A stretch of DNA of 64,000 nt. Origin: Sporotomaculum syntrophicum. GTDB lineage: Bacteria; Bacillota; Desulfotomaculia; Desulfotomaculales; Desulfallaceae. The position numbers and the translations under genes are program-made. The notes beneath the pieces were generated by a model. That model was not told the origin of the DNA. It ran no database searches and saw only the letters and a list, made by a program, of their open reading frames with translations. How positions within the stretch are numbered: position 1 is the stretch's first letter; every line of letters starts with the position of its first letter. Of this stretch, positions 37,157 to 44,901 are shown in pieces. The stretch is from positions 21,257 through 85,256 of the forward strand of contig NZ_LSRS01000007.1 of assembly GCF_009932395.1 (NCBI RefSeq). Direction: 5' to 3'.

Positions 37157-38170
37157 TTAAATACATATTTTCAAAATGAATGTTTCAATAGCAGGATAAA
37201 AATCAGCCCGGCCGGTTTTTAGCGCATAATCCAACTCGGTAAGATGGTTTAAGGCCTTAACCAGCTGCCCCGCCGGAAAGTTTTTTCGTTGCGCATAAAT
37301 TTTAGTATATACAAAGGGGTGCAATTTAAGGGCGGCAATGATCTGCTCCCGGGACATACCTTTCTGGGCTAGTCCCTGCACCTGTAAAATCAGTCTGAAT
37401 TGCCTGGCCACCATACCAATAATCTGCTGAGGTTGCTGTTTGTGCATTAGTAGATTTCGGATACCGGACAACGCCCGTACGTAATTTTTTCCCCCAATAG
37501 CATCAACGACTTCGAAGATACTATCCTCCAGCCGGGCAGCAACCATCTGCCGTACGGTCTCCAAGCTAATAGTTTTCCCTGGCCCCGTATAGCTTACTAG
37601 TTTCTCCATTTCGTGATATAGGGTATACATATCACGACCGCAACGTGCTAGCAATTCTCCCACGGCTTCACGTCCAATATTACAGCCTTCCTCACGGGCG
37701 CGCTTGGCAAGCCATTTAGTAAGATCGGCCGGCTTCAACAAGGTAAACTCGATAGTCCGACCTACCCGGGCAATTTCCTTATAAATTTTTTTCCGCTTGT
37801 CTACGTTTTGAGCGGTTTCAAAAACCAGACAGGTACCGGCATAAGGAGAAGCTAAATAACCCAAAATATGCTTAATATCTTGCTCGTTTTTTTCTGCTTT
37901 CGTCTCAAATATTTGCGGGCTGCGTACCAACACCAGCCGTCGCCCTGCTAAAAAAGACGTGCTGGTTGCAATAGTAACGATTTCCAGCCCTGACATTGTC
38001 GAGCCGTCCAGCACATCATAATTTATCTGTTCTCCTCCCGGAGGTAAAACATATTTCTTAAGAAGTTCAATGGCCTGGTCCCGTAAATAGCTTTCCGGGC
38101 CATAAAGCAGGTAAACCGGTGAGATATTACCTTTTTTAAGCTCCGCTAAAAAATCTATAAAATACTTCAT
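37157..38170 (-). CDS. holA: DNA polymerase III delta subunit
   Basis: A 337-residue HolA, the clamp-loader subunit that opens the beta clamp. The N-terminal PVYLLYGPESYLRDQAIELL is typical, followed by the AAA+-like core without a functional P-loop and the collar domain (~210-337). It is convergent with rpsT, the normal pairing in Clostridia. Confidence 0.95.
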   Translation of the reverse strand: MKYFIDFLAELKKGNISPVYLLYGPESYLRDQAIELLKKYVLPPGGEQINYDVLDGSTMSGLEIVTIATSTSFLAGRRLVLVRSPQIFETKAEKNEQDIKHILGYLASPYAGTCLVFETAQNVDKRKKIYKEIARVGRTIEFTLLKPADLTKWLAKRAREEGCNIGREAVGELLARCGRDMYTLYHEMEKLVSYTGPGKTISLETVRQMVAARLEDSIFEVVDAIGGKNYVRALSGIRNLLMHKQQPQQIIGMVARQFRLILQVQGLAQKGMSREQIIAALKLHPFVYTKIYAQRKNFPAGQLVKALNHLTELDYALKTGRADFYPAIETFILKICI

Positions 38171-38337
38171 AAAAAATTACCACCGTTCTATAACCCAAAT
38201 ACATAACCCACTAACCTTCTTTTTAGGCGTTGCTATCAATTGGCATGAGCGCTCCTGCCAACCTATACTCGGCCAGTAGCTCACCAGCTACCGATATTCT
38301 CTTGGTACATCCCCTTTCTGGGTGATACAAACCGTTA

Positions 38338-38847
38338 CTAAATACCCCAGATCTGTTCACCATCTCTTTCATATGTGCCGCTTTTCCCACCGCTTTTATG
38401 GACTAATCTTACCTGTCCTAACACCATCCCCCGGTCAACCGCTTTACACATATCATAAATAGTCAAACCAGCCACGGTTACTGCTGTTAGGGCTTCCATC
38501 TCCACTCCTGTCTTACCGGTGGTACGTACCCGGGACTGAATTAGCACCCGATCGGGCTGCACAATTCTAAAATCCACATTAACCCCGGTCAAGGTTATAG
38601 GATGAGCCATCGGAATAAATCGCCCCGTCTCCTTCGCCGCCATAATACCGGCCACCCGGGCCACACCCAGTACATCACCTTTTGCCATCCCGCCCCTGGC
38701 CACTAAATCCAGCGTTGCTGGCTGCATAAGTACCTCACCCTGAGCTACTGCCACACGCACGGTTTCATCTTTATCACTGATATCCACCATCCTGGCCGCG
38801 CCACTAGCATCAAAATGATTCAACCCCTGGTAACCATTATCACTCAT
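38338..38847 (-). CDS. moaC: Cyclic pyranopterin monophosphate synthase
   Basis: A 169-residue MoaC that forms cPMP in molybdenum cofactor synthesis after MoaA. The motifs [34 protein letters not shown] and MCKAVDRGM are present. ATG at 38847 is used, close to the family start, with GGAGG eleven bases upstream overlapping the end of moaA. A longer in-frame ATG at 38886 would lie inside moaA. Confidence 0.95.
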   Translation of the reverse strand: MSDNGYQGLNHFDASGAARMVDISDKDETVRVAVAQGEVLMQPATLDLVARGGMAKGDVLGVARVAGIMAAKETGRFIPMAHPITLTGVNVDFRIVQPDRVLIQSRVRTTGKTGVEMEALTAVTVAGLTIYDMCKAVDRGMVLGQVRLVHKSGGKSGTYERDGEQIWGI

Positions 38848-38854
38848 AAATTCA

Positions 38855-39835
38855 TCAACCTCCGATTTGGGACATAATCCGGTCATCCTTCTCCCAGCTA
38901 GCTGTCAAATCATGACTGTTCGGTTTGGACATAATCGCCTCTTTGAATATGCAGACCAGTTCGTCGTGACCAGCACCGGACCTCAGCACTTGTTTCAAGT
39001 CAACTTCCCGGCCACTGAACAAACAGGGTCGCAATTGGCCTGAGGCCGTCAAGCGCATACGATTACAAGTAGCACAAAAATGATTGCTCACTGCAGAAAT
39101 AAAGCCAATCGTACCCAGGGCACCAGATATACGGTAATAGCGAGCTGGACCACTGCCTGTAACTTTCTTTACATCCTCCAGATTGCCCAACGATTTGCTG
39201 ATTAATTCCCTAATTTCCTGGGAGGAAATAAACCTTATATGGGACCAGTCATCGGAAGTACCAATTGGCATTAATTCAATAAACCTGACGTGCAGTGGTT
39301 TTTCCAGGGTTAACCTAGCCAAATCCACTAACTCATCATCATTAAAACCCCGCATCGCCACGGTATTTATTTTGACTGGCTCAAGACCATACTCCAAAGC
39401 AGTGTCTATACTGCACATCACAATTTCCAGATTACCGTACCGGGTAATGCGCTGAAAACGAATCGGGTTTAAAGTGTCTAGGCTAACATTCACCCGTTTT
39501 AGCCCGGCCGACTTTAAATCGCTGGCCATAGCGCCTAACAGCATACCGTTGGTAGTCAAAGCGATATCGTCGATTTCTGGAATATCATTTAATCTTTTGA
39601 TTAAGTCAACAATACCACGACGAACCAACGGTTCCCCACCGGTGAGACGTACTTTTCTAATCCCTACCTCTACACCAGCCTTTACCACAGCTAGTATTTC
39701 TTCTATAGTTAAAATCTCATTATGCGGTAACCATTGAATCCCTTCGGGGGGCATACAATAAGCGCAACGCAGGTTGCAGCGGTCGGTAAGTGAAATCCTT
39801 AGATAATTAATATGTCGCTGGAATCTATCCTGCAT
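38855..39835 (-). CDS. moaA: GTP 3',8-cyclase
   Basis: A 326-residue radical SAM enzyme for the first step of molybdenum cofactor synthesis. The N-terminal cluster motif [13 protein letters not shown] (residues ~19-31) and the C-terminal cluster motif [19 protein letters not shown] are both present. The usual C-terminal GG dipeptide is visible (QIGG). It is followed directly by moaC and preceded by a tungstate-type permease gene. Confidence 0.96.
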   Translation of the reverse strand: MQDRFQRHINYLRISLTDRCNLRCAYCMPPEGIQWLPHNEILTIEEILAVVKAGVEVGIRKVRLTGGEPLVRRGIVDLIKRLNDIPEIDDIALTTNGMLLGAMASDLKSAGLKRVNVSLDTLNPIRFQRITRYGNLEIVMCSIDTALEYGLEPVKINTVAMRGFNDDELVDLARLTLEKPLHVRFIELMPIGTSDDWSHIRFISSQEIRELISKSLGNLEDVKKVTGSGPARYYRISGALGTIGFISAVSNHFCATCNRMRLTASGQLRPCLFSGREVDLKQVLRSGAGHDELVCIFKEAIMSKPNSHDLTASWEKDDRIMSQIGG

Positions 39836-39868
39836 ATTTACACCTTCTTTATTTTATAAAATCGCCTT

Positions 39869-40564
39869 CTAATAGCGACCCCTTTGCTGCAGAACAGTTA
39901 AAATAAACGTAACCAGATAAGCTAGCGTTAAGAGGATGACACTAAGAGCAATACCGATATCAAAATTACCCTTATTGACCTCCATAACAGTAGCGGTAGT
40001 CAGTGTTCGGGTCTGCCCCAGAATATTGCCGCCCACCATCATGGCCGCACCCACCTCGGAAACCACCCCGCCAAAACCGGCGATAACTGCCGCCAGTAAT
40101 CCTAAACGGGTCTCCTTGATGAGCAGCCAGTAAAGCTGCCAGCGGGATGCCCCCAGAGCTAATATTTGCAACCTAATTTTAGGATTCAGCTGTGCAATGG
40201 CTGCCATACTAAAACCTGTTACAATAGGTGAAGCAATAACAGCCTGAGCAATTATGATGGCTGTAGGTGTATATATTAGATCCAAAAATCCCAGAGGGCC
40301 GGAACGCCAAAGAAACAGGCTTACCCACAGGCCTACCACCACAGGGGGTAGTCCCATGCCCATGTTCACAAAACTTACTACGACGCTGCGGCCGGGAAAG
40401 ACTTTGAATGCCAGGAAGAGCCCTAAAGGAATCCCTATTAATAAGCTTATTAAAGTTGCCGTGCCTGAAACCCGCAGAGTAAACCAGGTTATCTGCAGCA
40501 CTACCGGATCACCAGACAACAGCATCTGTAAAGCCTTGGTCAACCCTTCCCAAATCATCTCCAT
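39869..40564 (-). CDS. tupB: Tungstate/molybdate ABC transporter permease (TupB-like)
   Basis: A 231-residue membrane permease with about six helices and the ABC inner-membrane signature around residues 140-160 (RLQILALGASRWQLYWLLIK). The sequence and length (FGGVVSEVGAAMMVGGNILG) fit TupB-type tungstate permeases. Neither a periplasmic-type binding protein nor an ATPase gene lies next to it, so the partners must be elsewhere. Its placement upstream of moaA and moaC and downstream of a ModE-like regulator supports molybdenum or tungsten transport. Confidence 0.85.
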   Translation of the reverse strand: MEMIWEGLTKALQMLLSGDPVVLQITWFTLRVSGTATLISLLIGIPLGLFLAFKVFPGRSVVVSFVNMGMGLPPVVVGLWVSLFLWRSGPLGFLDLIYTPTAIIIAQAVIASPIVTGFSMAAIAQLNPKIRLQILALGASRWQLYWLLIKETRLGLLAAVIAGFGGVVSEVGAAMMVGGNILGQTRTLTTATVMEVNKGNFDIGIALSVILLTLAYLVTFILTVLQQRGRY

Positions 40565-40659
40565 AATGGATTACCGGTCCTTTCTGAAAAAACAATCCTA
40601 CTCTATATTAAGAAGTTTACATCCAATATGTTCTATAAACCATAACGTATATAAAAAAT

Positions 40660-41037
40660 TTAAACTTTAAAAACGCTATTAAAAATTCTGTGTATCTCCT
40701 TATCCACTTGTTCCTTAAAGTTATAATAACTTGCCAGCATATTTTCTGCATTCGGTGTTAGGGTTGCACCACCGCCTGTTTCCCCACCGACCTTAGTAAT
40801 TACCAGCGGTATGCCCCACTTTTTTTCTACGGTTTTAATTTTTCCCCATACTGTACGGTATGACATACTCATAGCTGTAGCTGCCCCGGCAATGCTGCCG
40901 GTTTGCTTAATATGCTCAAGTATTTGAAAAAATCCATCCCCTTGAATACCGCCGTCTTTTTCCAACCATATTTTGTATCCTAAATTAAAGGGAACACCCT
41001 TATCACTGTTATCTTGTCCGGTAGCCGTATCAACCAC
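40660..41037 (-). CDS. ModE-type LysR-like winged-helix regulator
   Basis: A 125-residue protein containing the N-terminal DNA-binding domain of ModE (GYKIWLEKDGG, then GSIAGAATAMSMSYRTVWGK and VITKVGGETGGGATLTPNA). It lacks the C-terminal molybdate-binding Mop domains, a common short form that may sense the oxyanion differently or act with a partner. The GTG at 41037 has only a run of G residues upstream. The same frame is open upstream to about 41130 with protein-like sequence, so the start is uncertain. Confidence 0.8.
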   Translation of the reverse strand: MVDTATGQDNSDKGVPFNLGYKIWLEKDGGIQGDGFFQILEHIKQTGSIAGAATAMSMSYRTVWGKIKTVEKKWGIPLVITKVGGETGGGATLTPNAENMLASYYNFKEQVDKEIHRIFNSVFKV

Positions 41038-41177
41038 CCCCCGGCGGGAAAATAAATAATCCTTTCCGTTACTAGAAGTATAATTAATTGTTTGATGCTG
41101 CTCTTCGGGAATACCTAGCTTGTGAACATATCCTTAATGTAAATGTGCATTAATTCACCACGCATAAACCAATGCAT
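41038..41177 (-). pseudogene. Frameshifted coding remnant upstream of the modE-like gene
   Basis: The frame from ATG 41177 reads MHWFMRGELMHIYIKDMF and then hits TAG at 41115-41117. Shifting frame near 41120-41128 gives LGIPEEQHQTINYTSSNGKD and more, running without a stop into the modE-like frame. Both halves look like genuine protein, suggesting a small gene broken by a single-base indel, or a sequencing error. No homologue is recognised. Confidence 0.4.
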
Positions 41178-41325
41178 GTCCAATTGCACCGCTAACGTTC
41201 GAAACTGTTAATCAAAACAATTATTAGCCTGAAACAACCAAACACCTGATGTGTAACCTGCACACATTAAAGTAAAAAAATAGGCTTGTGCAGAAAGAGC
41301 ATCTCCCACAAAACCTGCTTTATAC

Positions 41326-41354
41326 ATTATACTAAAAGTTCCATGCTTCGTCTA
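41326..41354 (-). promoter_or_regulatory. Possible promoter for the modE-tupB-moaA-moaC unit
   Basis: On the minus strand TAGACG (41349-41354) and TATAAT (41326-41331) are 17 bases apart. It lies about 290 bases upstream of the ModE-like start, so the transcript would have a long leader containing the frameshifted ORF. No MOCO riboswitch pattern was recognised in it. Confidence 0.45.
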
Positions 41355-41426
41355 GTTTCTTGCTGCACATTGAAAAATGTAATCTTATTGACTTAATTCG
41401 TCAAATTTTAACATTGGGCATTTATA

Positions 41427-42152
41427 CTATACCATATTCCCGACCACTAACCTTAATAAATTAGGCCGTTCATACTCATGTTTACCCGAGCCATAACCGA
41501 CCCGCTCAATTGTCATGTTGGGCAAACCCACCCGCCCTTCAGATAACGTGGCCATTAGTGCAGCCCCTGTGGGAGTAACTGTTTCCATCTGTACACCGGC
41601 ATCAAATACCGGCAAGTTAATCCCCGATAAAATCTCCAGCGTAGCCGGGGCAGGTGCAGGTATGATACCGTGCTGACAATGAATAAAACCGGAGCCAAGC
41701 GGCAGCGAAGAAACATATACTTCTTGGATACCCAGCATTTGTAGTCCCAGCACGGTGCCTACCACATCGACTATGGCATCCACCGCGCCAATTTCATGAA
41801 AGTGAACTTGGTCAGGAGCGGTTCTGTGCACCCTGGACTCTGCCCGGGCCAGTGTTTGAAATACCTGCCGGCTTTTATGCCTCACTGCTTCTGGCAAATC
41901 ACTGGTCATTATAATGTGTTCAATATCAGGCAAACGGCGGACTGGTTGCTCTGCGGCAGATACCTCAACGACAATATTCTCAGCAGCAATGCCGACCCGA
42001 ATCACCTGCTCCCTTCGTAATACATAACCATCTATGGCAAGCCCTGCAATACCCCGGCATAAATGATTGAAATCCACCCCAGCGTCAACCAGTGCGCCCA
42101 AACACATATCACCGCTGATCCCGGAAAAACAATCAAAGTAAGCAGTTCTCAT
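41427..42152 (-). CDS. larC: LarC-type nickel insertion protein, N-terminal domain only
   Basis: A 241-residue protein matching the first half of LarC (DUF111), which inserts nickel into the pyridinium cofactor of lactate racemase-type enzymes. The motifs are YFDCFSGISGDMCLGALVDAG, VHFHEIGAVDAIVDVVG and PTGAALMATL. It ends in TAG just after PNLLRLVVGNMV, where full LarC proteins continue with about 150 more residues (ETNIDDM domain). No continuation is found in any frame downstream. In some bacteria larC is split or expressed by frameshifting. Here the second part is absent, so this is either a stand-alone LarC1 or a truncated gene. ATG at 42152 follows GGAGGT. Confidence 0.8.
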   Translation of the reverse strand: MRTAYFDCFSGISGDMCLGALVDAGVDFNHLCRGIAGLAIDGYVLRREQVIRVGIAAENIVVEVSAAEQPVRRLPDIEHIIMTSDLPEAVRHKSRQVFQTLARAESRVHRTAPDQVHFHEIGAVDAIVDVVGTVLGLQMLGIQEVYVSSLPLGSGFIHCQHGIIPAPAPATLEILSGINLPVFDAGVQMETVTPTGAALMATLSEGRVGLPNMTIERVGYGSGKHEYERPNLLRLVVGNMV

Positions 42153-42491
42153 GATAACCTCCAAGACAAGTGTTCGGTTTTAACTACAACCTTGACAATC
42201 CTGTTGTCGCCTTTTAACATTATAGAAGAAATTCACAATATGACTCGCTTGCCTCATCTAGCAAGGTTTAGATTGCACCATAATGGAGTACCTAAAATCC
42301 TTGAAGTCACTGTCGCAGCTTCAAGGATTTTCGATCTTGATGAACCACCATGATTTATATTTAAATGGCTCATCTCATTGTTTTCTTACTTTGCGATTAA
42401 GACTTCCATAAATACTTCCGGTAATTATACCACAAATTCCCGATCAATATATCGATATATTATTTTTAATATAAATTAGGACGGTGTACAA
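42153..42491. other. Divergent intergenic region larC / cyclase with a perfect hairpin
   Basis: It contains a 13-bp perfect inverted repeat at 42294-42331 (AAAATCCTTGAAG, 12 bases, CTTCAAGGATTTT). Being flanked by A and T runs it could terminate transcription in both directions, which is odd between divergent genes. No ORF is supported. Confidence 0.5.
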
Positions 42492-43118
42492 ATGCAATTT
42501 ATCGACCTAACTCATACTATCAAGCCGGATATGCCGGTTTACCCGGGCACTGCACCGCCGCAGCTCTCTGAGGCATGCAGCATAGCCAAGGACGGTTACC
42601 GGGAAAAAGCATTGGCCTTTTATTCCCACACCGGCACCCACATTGACGCTCCGGCTCATATATTGACCGATGGCAATACTCTAGATACCCTTCCGGCGGA
42701 ACATTTTTATGGTAAAGCCATAGTGCTGGACGTATCTCATATTCCCGATCTAGCCAAAGATTGCATAAACTTATCTCTGCCGAACAGTATTGACTTTGTT
42801 ATTTTTTACACCGGGTGGTATCATAAATGGGGAACTTCCGCTTTTTTTACCGGCTTCCCGACACCTTCTTCGGAAACAGCCCGTTACTTAGCAGGCTTGG
42901 GTATTAAGGGAGTGGGTACCGACGCCATATCCATTGACCCGGCAGGTGCCACCGACTTTATCATACATAAGATATTGCTCGAACACCAAATTTTAATTTT
43001 AGAAAACTTAACCAACCTGGCCGGTTTAGTGGGACAAATATTTACTCTTTGCTGTTGGCCACTAAAATTTGCAGATTCAGATGGTGCACCAATACGCGCA
43101 GTAGCAATTTGTGACTGA
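42492..43118 (+). CDS. Cyclase family metal-dependent hydrolase
   Basis: A 208-residue cyclase/kynurenine formamidase superfamily protein. The metal-binding motif is HTGTHIDAPAHI (residues ~46-57), with a further conserved region near FYTGWYHKWG and GVGTDAISIDP. Substrate is unknown. Members hydrolyse amides or lactones. A gene for tryptophan catabolism is not visible nearby, so kynurenine formamidase is not claimed. It is followed 15 bases later by an ACT-domain gene. Confidence 0.85.
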   Translation: MQFIDLTHTIKPDMPVYPGTAPPQLSEACSIAKDGYREKALAFYSHTGTHIDAPAHILTDGNTLDTLPAEHFYGKAIVLDVSHIPDLAKDCINLSLPNSIDFVIFYTGWYHKWGTSAFFTGFPTPSSETARYLAGLGIKGVGTDAISIDPAGATDFIIHKILLEHQILILENLTNLAGLVGQIFTLCCWPLKFADSDGAPIRAVAICD

Positions 43119-43133
43119 TGAGGAGAGATATCT

Positions 43134-43436
43134 ATGAAATATATAGATAATGATGAAAACAGGGGCAAGCGCATTATTATTACCGTAATCGGCCCCGACC
43201 GGGTAGGCATCATTGCCGGGGTTACTGGCATATTGGCTGCCAATAACTTTAATATACTGGACATCAGCCAGACCATCATGCAAGAATTTTTAGTGATGGT
43301 GCTAATTGTGGACAGTGAAAACAGCAGCCTCGACCTGTCTATGCTTAAGGACCGCCTGGCGGCAAAGGGAGCTGAACTGGGCGTACGGATAGACGTCCAG
43401 CATGAGGACGCTTTTAAATTTATGCACAGGCTATAA
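43134..43436 (+). CDS. ACT-domain protein (UPF0237)
   Basis: A 100-residue stand-alone ACT domain ([20 protein letters not shown], then [16 protein letters not shown]). UPF0237 proteins are presumed small-molecule sensors and are nearly always encoded next to UPF0210, as here, so they probably work together. ATG at 43134 follows GAGGAGAGATATCT. Confidence 0.92.
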   Translation: MKYIDNDENRGKRIIITVIGPDRVGIIAGVTGILAANNFNILDISQTIMQEFLVMVLIVDSENSSLDLSMLKDRLAAKGAELGVRIDVQHEDAFKFMHRL

Positions 43437-43452
43437 AAAAGGGGGTCTTAAG

Positions 43453-44811
43453 TTGCTCACCTTACAGGAAATAATTGAAACCATTACTATGGTCCAAGAG
43501 GAACACCTGGACATCCGTACAATCACTCTGGGCATCAGCCTGCGCGACTGTGCCGATACCGACCCCCGTGCCTCCTGCCAAAAAATTTACGATAAAATCA
43601 CCCGACTGGCCGGCAATTTGGTACCAGTGGGTGAGGAAATCGCCAGGGAATTCGGCATACCGATAGTAAACAAGCGCATATCGGTCACTCCCATATCACT
43701 GGTGGCCGAGAGCAGCCACACAGACGATTACTTGCTCTATGCCGAAACCCTGGACCGGGCTGCGGCAGAGGTGGGAGTCAACTTTATCGGCGGTTTTTCA
43801 GCCTTAGTTCATAAGGGCATCACTAGTGGTGATCAAAAACTGCTGGATACCATCCCAAGCGCCCTGGATATAACAGAACGAGTATGCGCCTCGGTTAACG
43901 TGGCTACCACCAAGGCGGGTATCAATATGGATGCTGTAGCTCTGATGGGGAGGGTCATCAAAGATGTGGCCTTTCGTACTTCCGATCGGGACGGGCTGGG
44001 CTGCGCCAAACTAGTGGTTTTCGCTAATGTGCCGGAGGACAACCCTTTTATGGCCGGGGCCTTTCACGGCATTGGTGAGCCCGAGTCAGTAATCAATGTG
44101 GGGGTAAGCGGCCCGGGAGTGGTAAAACGGGCTGTGGAACGAGTTAAGGGCGGTGATTTTGGCACTCTGGCTGCAACCGTGAAAACATCTGCCTTTAAAA
44201 TCACTCGCATGGGCGAGCTGGTGGGACGCACCGCAGCCGCGCGCTTGGGTGTGCCCTTTGGTATTGTAGATATTTCACTGGCACCTACTCCGGCCATTGG
44301 CGACAGCGTGGCTGAAATACTAGAGGCTATGGGACTGGAGCGCTGTGGCACCCACGGAACTACGGCAGCGCTGGCTCTTTTAAATGATGCAGTGAAAAAA
44401 GGTGGCGCAATGGCCTCTTCGTATGTGGGCGGGCTATCAGGTGCTTTCATACCGGTAAGTGAGGACGCAGGCATGATTCGAGCAGTAGAGGAAGGAGCAT
44501 TACATCTTGACAAATTGGAGGCCATGACCTGTGTGTGCTCTGTCGGACTTGATATGATTGCCGTGCCCGGCGATACGCCAGCAGAAACCATCTCCGCTAT
44601 TATCGCAGATGAAATGGCTATTGGCATGATAAACCAAAAAACCACCGCTGTGCGCATAATTCCAGCACCAGGCAAACAGGTAGGCGATAGTGTTGAATTC
44701 GGTGGTCTACTGGGCAGGGCTCCGGTGATGCCGGTGCATCGCTTTTCTTCCGCAAATTTTATAGGGCGGGGCGGTCGCATTCCTGCCCCCATCCATAGTT
44801 TAAGCAATTAG
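43453..44811 (+). CDS. UPF0210 / DUF711 family protein
   Basis: A 452-residue protein of the PFL-like DUF711 family with unknown enzymatic activity, typical length and conserved [24 protein letters not shown] and [16 protein letters not shown]. The start is TTG at 43453, seven bases after GGGGGT. A longer frame from 43402 overlaps the ACT gene and has no site. It is coupled with the upstream ACT protein in a small plus-strand operon with the cyclase. Confidence 0.92.
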   Translation: MLTLQEIIETITMVQEEHLDIRTITLGISLRDCADTDPRASCQKIYDKITRLAGNLVPVGEEIAREFGIPIVNKRISVTPISLVAESSHTDDYLLYAETLDRAAAEVGVNFIGGFSALVHKGITSGDQKLLDTIPSALDITERVCASVNVATTKAGINMDAVALMGRVIKDVAFRTSDRDGLGCAKLVVFANVPEDNPFMAGAFHGIGEPESVINVGVSGPGVVKRAVERVKGGDFGTLAATVKTSAFKITRMGELVGRTAAARLGVPFGIVDISLAPTPAIGDSVAEILEAMGLERCGTHGTTAALALLNDAVKKGGAMASSYVGGLSGAFIPVSEDAGMIRAVEEGALHLDKLEAMTCVCSVGLDMIAVPGDTPAETISAIIADEMAIGMINQKTTAVRIIPAPGKQVGDSVEFGGLLGRAPVMPVHRFSSANFIGRGGRIPAPIHSLSN

Positions 44812-44836
44812 GATATTAAGACGTTTGTTACTCCGC

Positions 44837-44870
44837 CATAAACACTGTTCACCGACGAACAGTGTTTATG
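44837..44870. terminator. Bidirectional terminator between UPF0210 and comEC
   Basis: A perfect 14-bp inverted repeat (CATAAACACTGTTC / GAACAGTGTTTATG) with a six-base loop lies between two convergent genes. Confidence 0.75.
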
Positions 44871-44901
44871 CACGTTATTGAATAAGACAACATTATCTTG
44901 C

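Noticed and set aside
41115-41117. Selenocysteine or pyrrolysine readthrough to explain the interrupted ORF before the modE-like gene.
   Set aside because: The interrupting codon is TAG and continuity requires a frame change, so readthrough alone does not restore the protein.
42294-42331. Perfect hairpin as an operator for a regulator of the cyclase operon.
   Set aside because: Stem of 13 bp with a 12-base loop and terminal A/T runs looks like an RNA terminator rather than a protein-binding dyad. No regulator gene is adjacent.
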